Assembly (NCBI GenBank): GCA_036258315.1
Contig: DATADX010000002.1
Span: 1 to 50,255, forward strand
Length of the DNA: 50,255 nucleotides
Reading direction: 5' to 3'
Source of the DNA: DASSYK01 sp036258315
GTDB taxonomy: Bacteria; Actinomycetota; Thermoleophilia; Solirubrobacterales; 70-9
The position numbers and the translations under genes were made by a program. A model generated the notes under the pieces. It worked only from the letters and a program-made list of their open reading frames with translations, had not been told where the DNA came from and searched no databases. Positions 1 to 8,045 of the stretch are shown here, piece by piece; position 1 is the first letter of the stretch; every line of letters begins with the position of its first letter.

Positions 1-1
1 C

Positions 2-217
2 CCCGAGACCAACGGCAAGGCCGAGCGCTTCATCCGCACGATGCTCGCTGGTTGGGCCTATGGGGCGATCTACCGAGACTCCTCGGAGCGCACCAGAGCC
101 TTGCCGGGCTGGCTTGATCACTACAACTACCGCAGACGACAAGGCGCCATCGGCCGCAAGCCGCCCGGGGCTCGCTTAGCCGAGCTTCTGAACAACGGGC
201 CTGGGTCTTACAGCTAG
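2..217 (+). CDS. IS481-like transposase, C-terminal fragment (partial)
   Basis: An open frame enters from the left edge and stops at 215-217. Its 71 residues carry the end of a DDE integrase core: ETNGKAERFIRTM holds the third catalytic acidic residue (the Glu of KAERF), followed by the WLDHYNYRR and IGRKPPGARL motifs typical of IS481/IS3-type transposases. The remaining catalytic residues would lie left of the window. The stop overlaps the stop of the convergent solute-binding gene (214-216), so there is no room for a normal terminal inverted repeat between this frame and that gene. Either the element is a remnant or its right end is embedded in the neighbour. Family assignment is by motif memory. 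Confidence 0.8.
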   Translation, partial: PETNGKAERFIRTMLAGWAYGAIYRDSSERTRALPGWLDHYNYRRRQGAIGRKPPGARLAELLNNGPGSYS

Positions 218-1167
218 CGGTCGATCGTCGTCAGCCAGACGCTCGAGAGCAGCCGCACCGCGACCGGGTCCAGGCCGCGGACCGAGGCCTCGTAGCCGAT
301 CCCGACACCCCCCGCCTGGCTCGAGCGCAGGAGCGGCTCGGACGCGATCGCGCCGAGCTCGGCCGGACCGAGCGGCTCTGCGACCTGCGCGTCACCGCCC
401 TGAAGCAGCCCGAGCCGGCCGGCCCCCGACGGCGCCACGATGAACGAGATCCCGTCCAGCGCCGGGCCGAGGCCGAGCGCGCTCCCCCACCAGCCCGCGT
501 TCCGCGCGAGATCGAGACGGTCCGGCGATTGCCCCCCGAGCTCGAACGCGCCGGTCCCGCTCCCGATCGCCTCAGGGTCGAAGCTCGAGCGCTCCCCCGT
601 CGCGGGAGCGAGCGCCTGCGGCGAGACGATCCCGAGCCGCGGCGACGCGAGCAACTCGGGCACGCCCGCGGCCCGCTCCCTGAAGATGAACCGGACCTCG
701 TTCGGGCGCGGCGCGTCTACGGCGAACAGGCCGGGCAGCAGCGCCCGCCCCATGGCCGAGGTGAGCCAGCGCCGCGAGTTTGCGAGCACCGCCGAGGCGT
801 TGAACGGGGAGCCGTCCCGGAACAGGACGCCGTCCCGCAGCACCAGCGTCCACACGGTCCGGCCCGAGGAGGGCGCGGCCGACGTCGCGAGCCCGGGCAT
901 CCCGGTCGGCCCTCCGTAGGGGCCGTCGAGCGAGGAGACGAGCGGTTCGTAGAGCTGGCGCGCGACCACCTGCTCGAAGCGGGAGTCCGCGGCGAGCGGG
1001 TCGAGGTTCGCAGGCAGCGCCGGGAGCGCGTAGGCAAGCACGCCGCCACCGCCCGCGGGGGGCAGGCCGGCCTCTCCTCCACCGCGCTCGTTGTCCCCGC
1101 CGCAGCCGGCGACGAGGGGGACGCAAACGAAGGCCACCATCAAACGCGGCCACGAGCGCCCGCACAC
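214..1167 (-). CDS. Short family-5 ABC solute-binding lipoprotein, possibly 3'-truncated
   Basis: About 317 residues. The start chosen is GTG at 1167, which gives a lipoprotein signal: two Arg, a hydrophobic core, and lipobox LVAGC followed by GGD. ATG at 1140 is the alternative. The mature part resembles the N-terminal lobe of oligopeptide/nickel binding proteins (SBP family 5): LPANLDPLAADSRFEQVVAR, then QLYEPLV, and LRDGVLFRDGSPFNASAVL, the usual 'LR.gv.F.dG.pf.A.dV' signature. Full family members are about 500 residues; this one ends at WLTTIDR beside the transposase fragment. It could be a genuine short lineage-specific protein or a gene cut by an insertion. It lies 53 bases downstream of secG on the same strand. 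No permease or ATPase partner is nearby. Confidence 0.7.
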   Translation of the reverse strand: MCGRSWPRLMVAFVCVPLVAGCGGDNERGGGEAGLPPAGGGGVLAYALPALPANLDPLAADSRFEQVVARQLYEPLVSSLDGPYGGPTGMPGLATSAAPSSGRTVWTLVLRDGVLFRDGSPFNASAVLANSRRWLTSAMGRALLPGLFAVDAPRPNEVRFIFRERAAGVPELLASPRLGIVSPQALAPATGERSSFDPEAIGSGTGAFELGGQSPDRLDLARNAGWWGSALGLGPALDGISFIVAPSGAGRLGLLQGGDAQVAEPLGPAELGAIASEPLLRSSQAGGVGIGYEASVRGLDPVAVRLLSSVWLTTIDR

Positions 1168-1220
1168 GTCAGGCGCAGCGGCTTCGCCGCTGCCTCGGAG
1201 GAGTGGGGGCTGGTGGCCGC

Positions 1221-1445
1221 TCAGATCTTCAGCATGACGAGAGCGTTGAGCGCCCACAGGACCGCGAAGAAGATGGTCCAGCGGGTCAGGTTGCGCTCGA
1301 CCAGCGAGCCGCCCCCGAAGGAGCTGCCGCCGCCGCCGATCCCGAACGCGCCCGACAGGCCCGTGTCCTTGCCCGAATGGAGCAGAACGAGAAAGATCAA
1401 GATCACGGAGATCACCACCTGGACCGCTCCCAGTGCAGATTCCAT
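1221..1445 (-). CDS. secG: Preprotein translocase subunit SecG
   Basis: A 74-residue protein with the SecG layout: an N-terminal transmembrane helix (about residues 5-22, ending LIFLVLLHSGKD), a Gly/Ser-rich cytosolic loop (GGGGSSFGGGS), the NLTRWT motif, and a second helix (about 56-72). SecG assists SecYEG protein export by topology changes in the membrane. Length and both motifs fit the family well. In many actinobacteria secG directly follows tpiA; here the gap-pgk-tpiA block is about 15 kb away, so the neighbourhood has been rearranged. The start ATG at 1445 is unambiguous. Confidence 0.95.
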   Translation of the reverse strand: MESALGAVQVVISVILIFLVLLHSGKDTGLSGAFGIGGGGSSFGGGSLVERNLTRWTIFFAVLWALNALVMLKI

Positions 1446-1463
1446 GCGCAGCAGTCTAGGGGG

Positions 1464-2054
1464 TCAACGTCGCACGGCGATCCCGTCCATTACCACGTCG
1501 ACGCCTCCCTCCAGAAACCGGCGGTCGACGGGCTCGCCGGTCAGCAGCAGCCGCAGGTGGATCGGCCCGAGCACCGACTCGATCACCTGGGTCGGATCGG
1601 TCCCGGCCGGAACCTCGCCGCGCTCGATCGCCCGCTCGACGATCACGCCGTCCAGGGCGAGCCGCTCCGACCAGAAGCGGCGGTTCGCGGCCGCCAGCCT
1701 GCCGTCGCGCGGCGACTCGGCCGCGACCGCGCGGGCCATCGCCGCGACCTCGGGTCTGACGGCGTTGGCCGCAGCGGTGCGGGCGAGCTCGAGCAGGTCG
1801 TCGCGGAGCGAGCCGGTGTCGGGGACGGAGATCTGCTCGCCGGCGCGGTCGAGCATCGCGTCGAGGACCAGCTTCTCCCGGGTCCCCCAGCGGCGGTAGA
1901 GGGTCGTCTTGTTGACCCCCGCCCGCCGCGCGACCCGCTCGAGGCTGAGCGCGGAGTAGCCGCGCTCGGCGAGCTCGGCGAGCGTCGCCGCGATCGCGTC
2001 GGTGCGCACGCGGGCGCTTCGTCCGCCCGGCCGGCGCTTGATCGTGGTCGTCAC
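1464..2054 (-). CDS. TetR/AcrR-family transcriptional regulator
   Basis: 196 residues starting at GTG 2054. The N-terminal helix-turn-helix is clear: LSLERVARRAGVNKTTLYRR followed by WGTREKLV (about residues 36-63), the standard TetR_N pattern. The C-terminal two thirds are an Ala/Arg/Leu-rich helical ligand and dimerisation domain (ESVLGPIHLRLLLTGEPV resembles the TetR_C_16/C_33 type). The gene is divergent from the F420-type oxidoreductase at 2103, and a perfect 8-base inverted repeat sits between the two starts, so autorepression and control of the neighbour are likely (inference). The ligand is unknown. Confidence 0.93.
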   Translation of the reverse strand: MTTTIKRRPGGRSARVRTDAIAATLAELAERGYSALSLERVARRAGVNKTTLYRRWGTREKLVLDAMLDRAGEQISVPDTGSLRDDLLELARTAAANAVRPEVAAMARAVAAESPRDGRLAAANRRFWSERLALDGVIVERAIERGEVPAGTDPTQVIESVLGPIHLRLLLTGEPVDRRFLEGGVDVVMDGIAVRR

Positions 2055-2065
2055 AGCCCAACCTT

Positions 2066-2086
2066 AACGCAACGACCAGTTGCGTT
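2066..2086. promoter_or_regulatory. Probable TetR operator (perfect inverted repeat)
   Basis: AACGCAAC, five spacer bases (GACCA), then GTTGCGTT: a perfect 8+5+8 dyad in the 48-base gap between the divergent TetR gene (start 2054) and the oxidoreductase (start 2103). Size and position match a TetR dimer site; it would cover both promoters. Confidence 0.75.
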
Positions 2087-2102
2087 TTGCTATGTTGCGG
2101 GC

Positions 2103-2600
2103 ATGGAGAGCTACGGGCGATCACCGTCCCTCCACCGGCTCGTGAGGCGGACGGCGGCGACCCGCCCGATGGCGAAGCTCTACAGCGTCATCCAGCAGCC
2201 TCTCGACCGGGTCGTGTACCGCGCCAGCCGGGGCAGAACGACGATGTCGTCATGGTTGGGCGGCGTCGAGATCACGATGCTGACCACGACCGGCGCGAGG
2301 AGCGGCAAGCCCCGGACGCTCCCGGTCCTCGGCCTCCCGGACGGCGAGGACATGATCCTGATCGCCTCGAACTTCGGCCGGCCTCACAATCCGTCCTGGT
2401 ACCACAACCTCCGCGCGAACCCGCGAGCGACGATCGAGTTCGAGGGAGCCTCCCGCGAGGTCACGGCCCGCGAGCTGAGCGGCGCCGAGCGCGACCGCGA
2501 GTACGGACGGGGGGAGGAGATCTACCCCGGCTTCACGCACTACACCCGCTGGGCCGCACCGCGCCGGATCCCGGTGCTGAGGCTCGAGCCGCTCCGCTAG
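2103..2600 (+). CDS. F420-type (deazaflavin-dependent) nitroreductase-family oxidoreductase
   Basis: 165 residues from ATG 2103. The core TTTGARSGKPRTLPVLGL, ILIASNFGRPHNPSWYHNL and ANPRATIEF is the signature of the Ddn/deazaflavin-dependent nitroreductase family, small split-beta-barrel proteins that bind F420 (some members bind FMN or heme). The first 50 residues (SLHRLVRRTAATRP, YSVIQQPLDRVVYRASRG) are the amphipathic lead seen in membrane-associated members. It diverges from the TetR gene and shares the operator at 2066-2086, so it is the likely target: detoxification or quinone/xenobiotic reduction is a reasonable guess. Its stop overlaps the stop of the convergent ccmI-like gene by three bases. 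Confidence 0.88.
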   Translation: MESYGRSPSLHRLVRRTAATRPMAKLYSVIQQPLDRVVYRASRGRTTMSSWLGGVEITMLTTTGARSGKPRTLPVLGLPDGEDMILIASNFGRPHNPSWYHNLRANPRATIEFEGASREVTARELSGAERDREYGRGEEIYPGFTHYTRWAAPRRIPVLRLEPLR

Positions 2601-2899
2601 CCGGCGGGCCGCCGGGACTCCTCGTCGCGGTCAAGCTTGTCGAGGCGCCTCAGGATCGCGATCGCCTCGGCGCGGAGCTCGCGGTCGAGCCGGGCGAAGT
2701 CCTCCTCGCTGAGCTTGCCGGAGGCGCGGTCGGCCTCTGCGTCGCGGATCTCGCGGTACTTGACCTGCTTGCGGGCGTCGAGCTCGGCCCGCTCGGCCTC
2801 GAACGGGTCGCCCTCCCCCCAGCCGGCGCGGCGGCGGAGCGGCACGGTCACGAAGGCGGCGACGAGCACGATGATCGCCAGGGCGAGCAGGAACTCCAT
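2597..2899 (-). CDS. Small membrane protein resembling the N-terminus of CcmI
   Basis: 100 residues: one N-terminal transmembrane helix (about 2-20), a basic stop (PLRRR), then a charged helical segment (DARKQVKYREIRDAEADRAS, followed by GKLSEEDFARLDRELRAEA). That order, with 'K..rei.D.e.d...GkLseeDf..l...l' spacing, matches the N-terminal module of cytochrome c maturation protein CcmI; the TPR part is absent. It is the third gene of a leftward ccmE-ccmF set, 26 bases after the ccmF stop. A role as a heme-lyase accessory is inference from position and this partial similarity. Confidence 0.7.
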   Translation of the reverse strand: MEFLLALAIIVLVAAFVTVPLRRRAGWGEGDPFEAERAELDARKQVKYREIRDAEADRASGKLSEEDFARLDRELRAEAIAILRRLDKLDRDEESRRPAG

Positions 2900-2925
2900 C
2901 GGGGCGCAGCCTAGGGATCAGGCGA

Positions 2926-5060
<2,135 letters not shown>

Positions 5061-5064
<4 letters not shown>

Positions 5065-5483
5065 TCGATGATCACGTGCTCCGGGTCGGCCTCCGCCTCA
5101 TCCTGGAACTTGGAGGGACACTTGGTGATCAGGCTGTCGTGCTCCGCGACGAACGTCCCGCCCTCGAGCTTGCCGGTCACGATCACCTCGCGCCCGTCGC
5201 GGAACGGGTCCGGGACGGTGCCGGTGTAGGTGACCGGGAGGGCGTCAGAGCCGTCGCGGTCGGAGATCCGGAAGTCGAGCTTCTCGTCGGTCCGCTCGAT
5301 CGTCCCCGGGACCACCTTGCCGGTCAGGTCATAGGTCTCGCCCGAGCCCGACCCGATCACCTCGGAGGGCTCGCGCGCCTCGGTCGAGGCCGAGAACGAC
5401 GTGTAGACGAGCCCCGCGGCGAGCAGGACCGCGGCCGAGAGCGCGACGACGAGGCGGATCTTTCGCTTCCGGACGGGATCCAT
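5061..5483 (-). CDS. ccmE: Heme chaperone CcmE, Cys-type variant
   Basis: 140 residues from ATG 5483: basic start (RKRKIR), one membrane anchor (about 11-28), then an OB-fold domain (YDLTGKVVPGTI, LDFRISDRDG, VTYTGTVPDPFRDGREVIVTG). CcmE binds heme covalently outside the membrane and hands it to CcmF. Classical CcmE uses the His of HXXXY; here the site is KCPSKF (Cys122), the CXXXY-type variant known from archaea and some Gram-positive bacteria, with Phe126 where Tyr is expected. First gene of the ccmE-ccmF-ccmI-like operon. ccmA-D are not in the window. Confidence 0.92.
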
Positions 5484-5489
5484 GGCGGC

Positions 5490-5502
5490 TGCGATTATCG
5501 CA
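5490..5502. promoter_or_regulatory. Dyad in the ccmE / lipoprotein divergent promoter
   Basis: TGCGAT-T-ATCGCA, a perfect 6+1+6 inverted repeat between the divergent starts 5483 and 5533. Its minus strand contains GATAAT, a plausible -10 hexamer 11 bases upstream of ccmE, so ccmE mRNA may have almost no leader. Could be a regulator site or chance. Confidence 0.35.
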
Positions 5503-5532
5503 ATCGGCGGATCCCCGCATAGGATCTCCACC

Positions 5533-5997
5533 ATGCGTCGGGCCCGCCCGCTGATCGTCGCTGCCGTGATGGTGGCCGTGCTGGCCCTGATCGGATGTGG
5601 CGACGACACCGACGAGAAGAACGAATACGTCGGCCAGGTCAACGACGTGACCGCGACGCTCAACACAGGGCTGGGCGAGGTCGCCAACCAGGCCGGCGCC
5701 CTCCCCTCGCCGGCCGACTCGAGCCGGGTGTTCCGCGACTTTGCGGCACAGCTCGACACGGCCGCCGCCGAGATCTCGGCGATCTCACCGCCGGAGGACG
5801 TAGCCGATCTCCACGATCGGCTCGTCGAGCAGCTCGAGCGGCTGAGCGCGGAGGCGACGAACGCCGCCGACGAGATCTCGGCCGGCGGACAGGCAGCGGT
5901 CGCCGGGGTGGCGACGCAGTTCGTCGCCGAGGCGAACAGCCTCAGCGCCGAGGCGGACGGGACGATCGCCGAGATCAACTCGGTGCTGCAGGAGTGA
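5533..5997 (+). CDS. Predicted lipoprotein with helical domain, function unknown
   Basis: 154 residues. ATG 5533 is chosen over the upstream ATG at 5482 because it gives a textbook lipoprotein signal (MRRARP, hydrophobic core, lipobox LIGC) and the upstream start would overlap ccmE. The mature part is mostly alpha-helical with heptad-like repeats (LNTGLGEVANQAGALPSPAD, then LDTAAAEISAISPPEDVADL and LVEQLERLSAEATNAADEI), consistent with a helical bundle at the outer face of the membrane. The pattern 'l...a..i..i.pPe.v..lH..lv..l..l' recurs in many actinobacterial lipoproteins of unknown role. No enzymatic motif seen. It diverges from ccmE. Confidence 0.75.
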   Translation: MRRARPLIVAAVMVAVLALIGCGDDTDEKNEYVGQVNDVTATLNTGLGEVANQAGALPSPADSSRVFRDFAAQLDTAAAEISAISPPEDVADLHDRLVEQLERLSAEATNAADEISAGGQAAVAGVATQFVAEANSLSAEADGTIAEINSVLQE

Positions 5998-6000
5998 GCG

Positions 6001-6513
6001 CTAGCCGCGGGTGAGGCGGCGGCGGAGGCCGGCCGCCAGCGAGGCGAGGCGGACGACGGCCCGCTCGGCGCGCGATCCGCGGCCGGGCAGGACGCCGAGG
6101 TCGCGCATGATCTGGGCTCCGTCGTAGTACGAGACGAGGTGAGTGATCCGCCCCTCCGCGTCGAATGTCGCGACGTCCACCCCGGCGCTCTCGGCCACGC
6201 GGCCGGTGGGGGCGAGCCCCTCGAACCCGCCGCTGTGGGTCATCCGGCTGCGCCACTCGCCGGCGGTGAAGCCGTCTCCGTGCGCGAGGCGAACAAGCGC
6301 GAAGCTGAGATCCGGGAAGGCGGCATGGACCCGCGCGGCGTGGGCACGGATCTCGCCGGGACCGTGGAGGACGACGCCGAGGCCGCGGTCGTCGTATACG
6401 GCCGCCTCGGCGAAGAAGGAGGCGATCCGGTCGGGGTCGCGCGCGTTCCAGGCCGCGAGGTAGTCGCCACTCAGCGCCTCACTCTCGACACCGGTCACGG
6501 CCGTGCCCTCCAT
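6001..6513 (-). CDS. SnoaL/NTF2-like fold protein (polyketide cyclase-like)
   Basis: 170 residues. The core (YLAAWNARDPDRIASFFAEA, VYDDRG, GPGEIRAHAARVHAAFPDLS, and ITHLVSYYDGAQIMRDLGVL) is the SnoaL-like NTF2 pattern: a cone-shaped fold used by small isomerases, cyclases and hydrolases or as a binding protein. The C-terminal 25 residues are an Arg/Leu-rich extension (LRRRLTRG). The substrate cannot be read from sequence. It converges with the lipoprotein gene (3 bases apart) and lies just downstream of the small membrane gene at 6524. Confidence 0.85.
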   Translation of the reverse strand: MEGTAVTGVESEALSGDYLAAWNARDPDRIASFFAEAAVYDDRGLGVVLHGPGEIRAHAARVHAAFPDLSFALVRLAHGDGFTAGEWRSRMTHSGGFEGLAPTGRVAESAGVDVATFDAEGRITHLVSYYDGAQIMRDLGVLPGRGSRAERAVVRLASLAAGLRRRLTRG

Positions 6514-6523
6514 TGGGCCGAGT

Positions 6524-6859
6524 CTACGGCGAGCCCGCGTTCTGCCGCTTCGCCTGCGAGCGCCGCTGCCGCCCGACGGCGATCCGGGTCGCGAGCCTGC
6601 TGAGCGGCCTGAACGGGAGCACGATCCCCGCGACGCTGCCCGCCAGCTCGACGTAGCCGAGCTTGTCGAGGAGCTCGGTCGCCTCGCGCCGCTCGCGGCC
6701 GCTCAGGTTCTTCGAAGGCCGCCCGCCCGACTTGCGGGCGAGCTCGATGAGCCGTTCGCGCTCCTGCGGCTCGAGCCGCTTCCAGTGCCTGCGCGTGGTC
6801 AGCAGCACGTCGGCCACCATCACCATCCAGAGCCGGCGGGCGAGCCAGCGGCTGCGCAT
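6524..6859 (-). CDS. Small basic conserved-looking protein, function unknown
   Basis: 111 residues. ATG 6859 is chosen because AGGAGG lies six bases upstream; a longer in-frame TTG at 6910 would abut the tRNA 3' end at 6911. Features: a hydrophobic, aromatic N-terminal segment (WLARRLWMVMVADVLLTTRR, about 5-24), a charged helical part (LEPQERERLIELARKSGGRP), then SGRERREATELLDKLGYVEL and a Gly/Ala hydrophobic segment (AGSVAGIVLPF) with a basic tail. It may be peripherally membrane-associated. No known domain recognised. It could be co-transcribed with the tRNA directly upstream. Confidence 0.65.
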   Translation of the reverse strand: MRSRWLARRLWMVMVADVLLTTRRHWKRLEPQERERLIELARKSGGRPSKNLSGRERREATELLDKLGYVELAGSVAGIVLPFRPLSRLATRIAVGRQRRSQAKRQNAGSP

Positions 6860-6910
6860 CGCCAGCCTCCTGCCGAACCCGGCGAACAGTCGTCCAACGC
6901 GCCGAAGCAA

Positions 6911-6983
6911 AGCGGATGACGGGACTCGAACCCGCTACCTCGAGCTTGGGAAGCTCGCGCTCTACCAGGTGAGCTACATCCGC
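6911..6983 (-). tRNA. tRNA-Gly (anticodon CCC)
   Basis: 73 bases on the minus strand fold as a full cloverleaf: acceptor stem GCGGATG/CATCCGC, D arm GCTC...GAGC, anticodon stem CGAGC/GCTCG around loop TTCCCAA (anticodon CCC), T arm GCGGG-TTCGAGT-CCCGT, discriminator T. CCA is not encoded. Reads GGG codons. Confidence 0.95.
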
Positions 6984-6993
6984 AGAGCGCCAC

Positions 6994-6999
6994 ATTCTA
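6994..6999 (-). promoter_or_regulatory. Possible -10 element for tRNA-Gly
   Basis: TAGAAT on the minus strand, 10 bases before the tRNA 5' end, is a good spacing for a tRNA promoter. No convincing -35 hexamer is visible upstream. Confidence 0.35.
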
Positions 7000-7035
7000 G
7001 GTCGATATCCGTCTCTCTCTAGGCTTTCCCTGCAG

Positions 7036-7557
7036 ATGAGCGTGCGGACGTTCGCAGTGTTCTTGCTGGTCCTGGCCGCGGTCGGCGTGCTCGGATTCGG
7101 CCTTGTCAAGAAGAGCGACGAGGCGATCGCGGTCGGCGATGCCGCCCCTCAGCCCGGCCTCACCGAGCTCGGCAGCGGCGCCCCCGCGAGCCTCGAGGAG
7201 TATCGCGGCCGCTGGACGCTGGTCAACTTCTGGTCCTCGTGGTGCGAGCCCTGCCGCTCCGAGTCCCCCGACCTCCAGGCCTTCGCCGATGCCCACCCCG
7301 AGGTCGCGGTGGTCGGCGTCAACCTCGAGGACGCGAGCGAGGACGCCCGCGCCTTCGTCTCCGAGTTCAAGCTCACCTATCCCCAGCTCCGCGCCACCGA
7401 CAGCAGCTCCGCCCGCGAGGACTACGGGATGGTCGCCCGCCCCGAGAACTTCCTGATCGACCCCGAGGGGAAGGTCGCCTACATCCAGCGCGGCCCGGTC
7501 GACGAGAAGATCCTCCGCGAGCGGATCGAGCCGCTGACCGCCGGCTCGGCGCAGTGA
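7036..7557 (+). CDS. TlpA/ResA/CcmG-type thiol-disulfide oxidoreductase
   Basis: 173 residues: a single N-terminal membrane anchor (about 5-23), then a thioredoxin fold with WTLVNFWSSWCEPCRSESPD (active site Cys70/Cys73, WCEPC) and the later NFLIDPEGKVAYIQRG block with the conserved cis-Pro region (ARPENFL). CcmG/ResA proteins reduce apocytochrome CXXCH cysteines on the outer face before heme attachment. Its stop is overlapped by ccmH (GTGA, 7554-7557), and ccmE/ccmF lie 1.5 kb away, so a cytochrome c maturation role is well supported. Naming ccmG rather than resA is a matter of convention. Confidence 0.92.
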   Translation: MSVRTFAVFLLVLAAVGVLGFGLVKKSDEAIAVGDAAPQPGLTELGSGAPASLEEYRGRWTLVNFWSSWCEPCRSESPDLQAFADAHPEVAVVGVNLEDASEDARAFVSEFKLTYPQLRATDSSSAREDYGMVARPENFLIDPEGKVAYIQRGPVDEKILRERIEPLTAGSAQ

Positions 7558-8030
7558 GACCCGCGGGTCTCCGGCCGCTGGTCCTGCTTGCGCTCACGCT
7601 CACGCTCGCGCTCACCCCCGCGGCCGTGGCCTCCGCCCAGGCCCCGGAACCGCGCACGACCCTCCCCGACGTCGAGGACGAGGTGATGTGCCCGGTCTGC
7701 GGCACCACCCTCGAGACCGCCGAGGCCCCGCAGGCCGAGCGCGAGCGCGAGCTGATCCGGCGCCTGATCGCCGAGGGCCTGACCAAGGACGAGATCAAGG
7801 ACCGGTTGGTGGCCGAGTACGGCGAGGAGGTTCTGGCGACGCCGCAGGGCGGCGGGTTCGACGCAGCGGCTTGGCTCGTTCCTGGTCTGGGCATCGCCGT
7901 CGTGGGAGCGTTGCTGGCGACGTTCGCCTTGCGAAGGCGCCGGCGCTCGGGGGACGGTGACACTCTGGCCGGCCCCGAGCCGGCGGAGACAAGCCGGTTG
8001 AACGAGGACATGTCCCGCTACGACCTGTAG
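7554..8030 (+). CDS. ccmH: Cytochrome c maturation protein CcmH
   Basis: 158 residues from GTG 7554, which overlaps the tlpA stop by four bases. A signal peptide (about 1-28, ending VASAQA) leads to VEDEVMCPVCGTTLETAEAP: Cys46-X2-Cys49 matches the LRCXXCQ site of CcmH, a membrane thiol protein that resolves disulfides in apocytochromes with CcmG. The helical ERELIRRLIAEGLTKDEIKD and AEYGEEVLATPQGGGFD blocks are family hallmarks. One C-terminal transmembrane helix (about 105-125, LVPGLGIAVVGALLATF) anchors it, with a basic and acidic cytosolic tail. Confidence 0.93.
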   Translation: MRPAGLRPLVLLALTLTLALTPAAVASAQAPEPRTTLPDVEDEVMCPVCGTTLETAEAPQAERERELIRRLIAEGLTKDEIKDRLVAEYGEEVLATPQGGGFDAAAWLVPGLGIAVVGALLATFALRRRRRSGDGDTLAGPEPAETSRLNEDMSRYDL

Positions 8031-8045
8031 TCGTAGTCGCAGCCG

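Noticed and set aside
6860..6910. TTG 6910 as start of the small protein gene
   Set aside because: It would begin one base from the tRNA end and has no ribosome site; ATG 6859 with AGGAGG is better.
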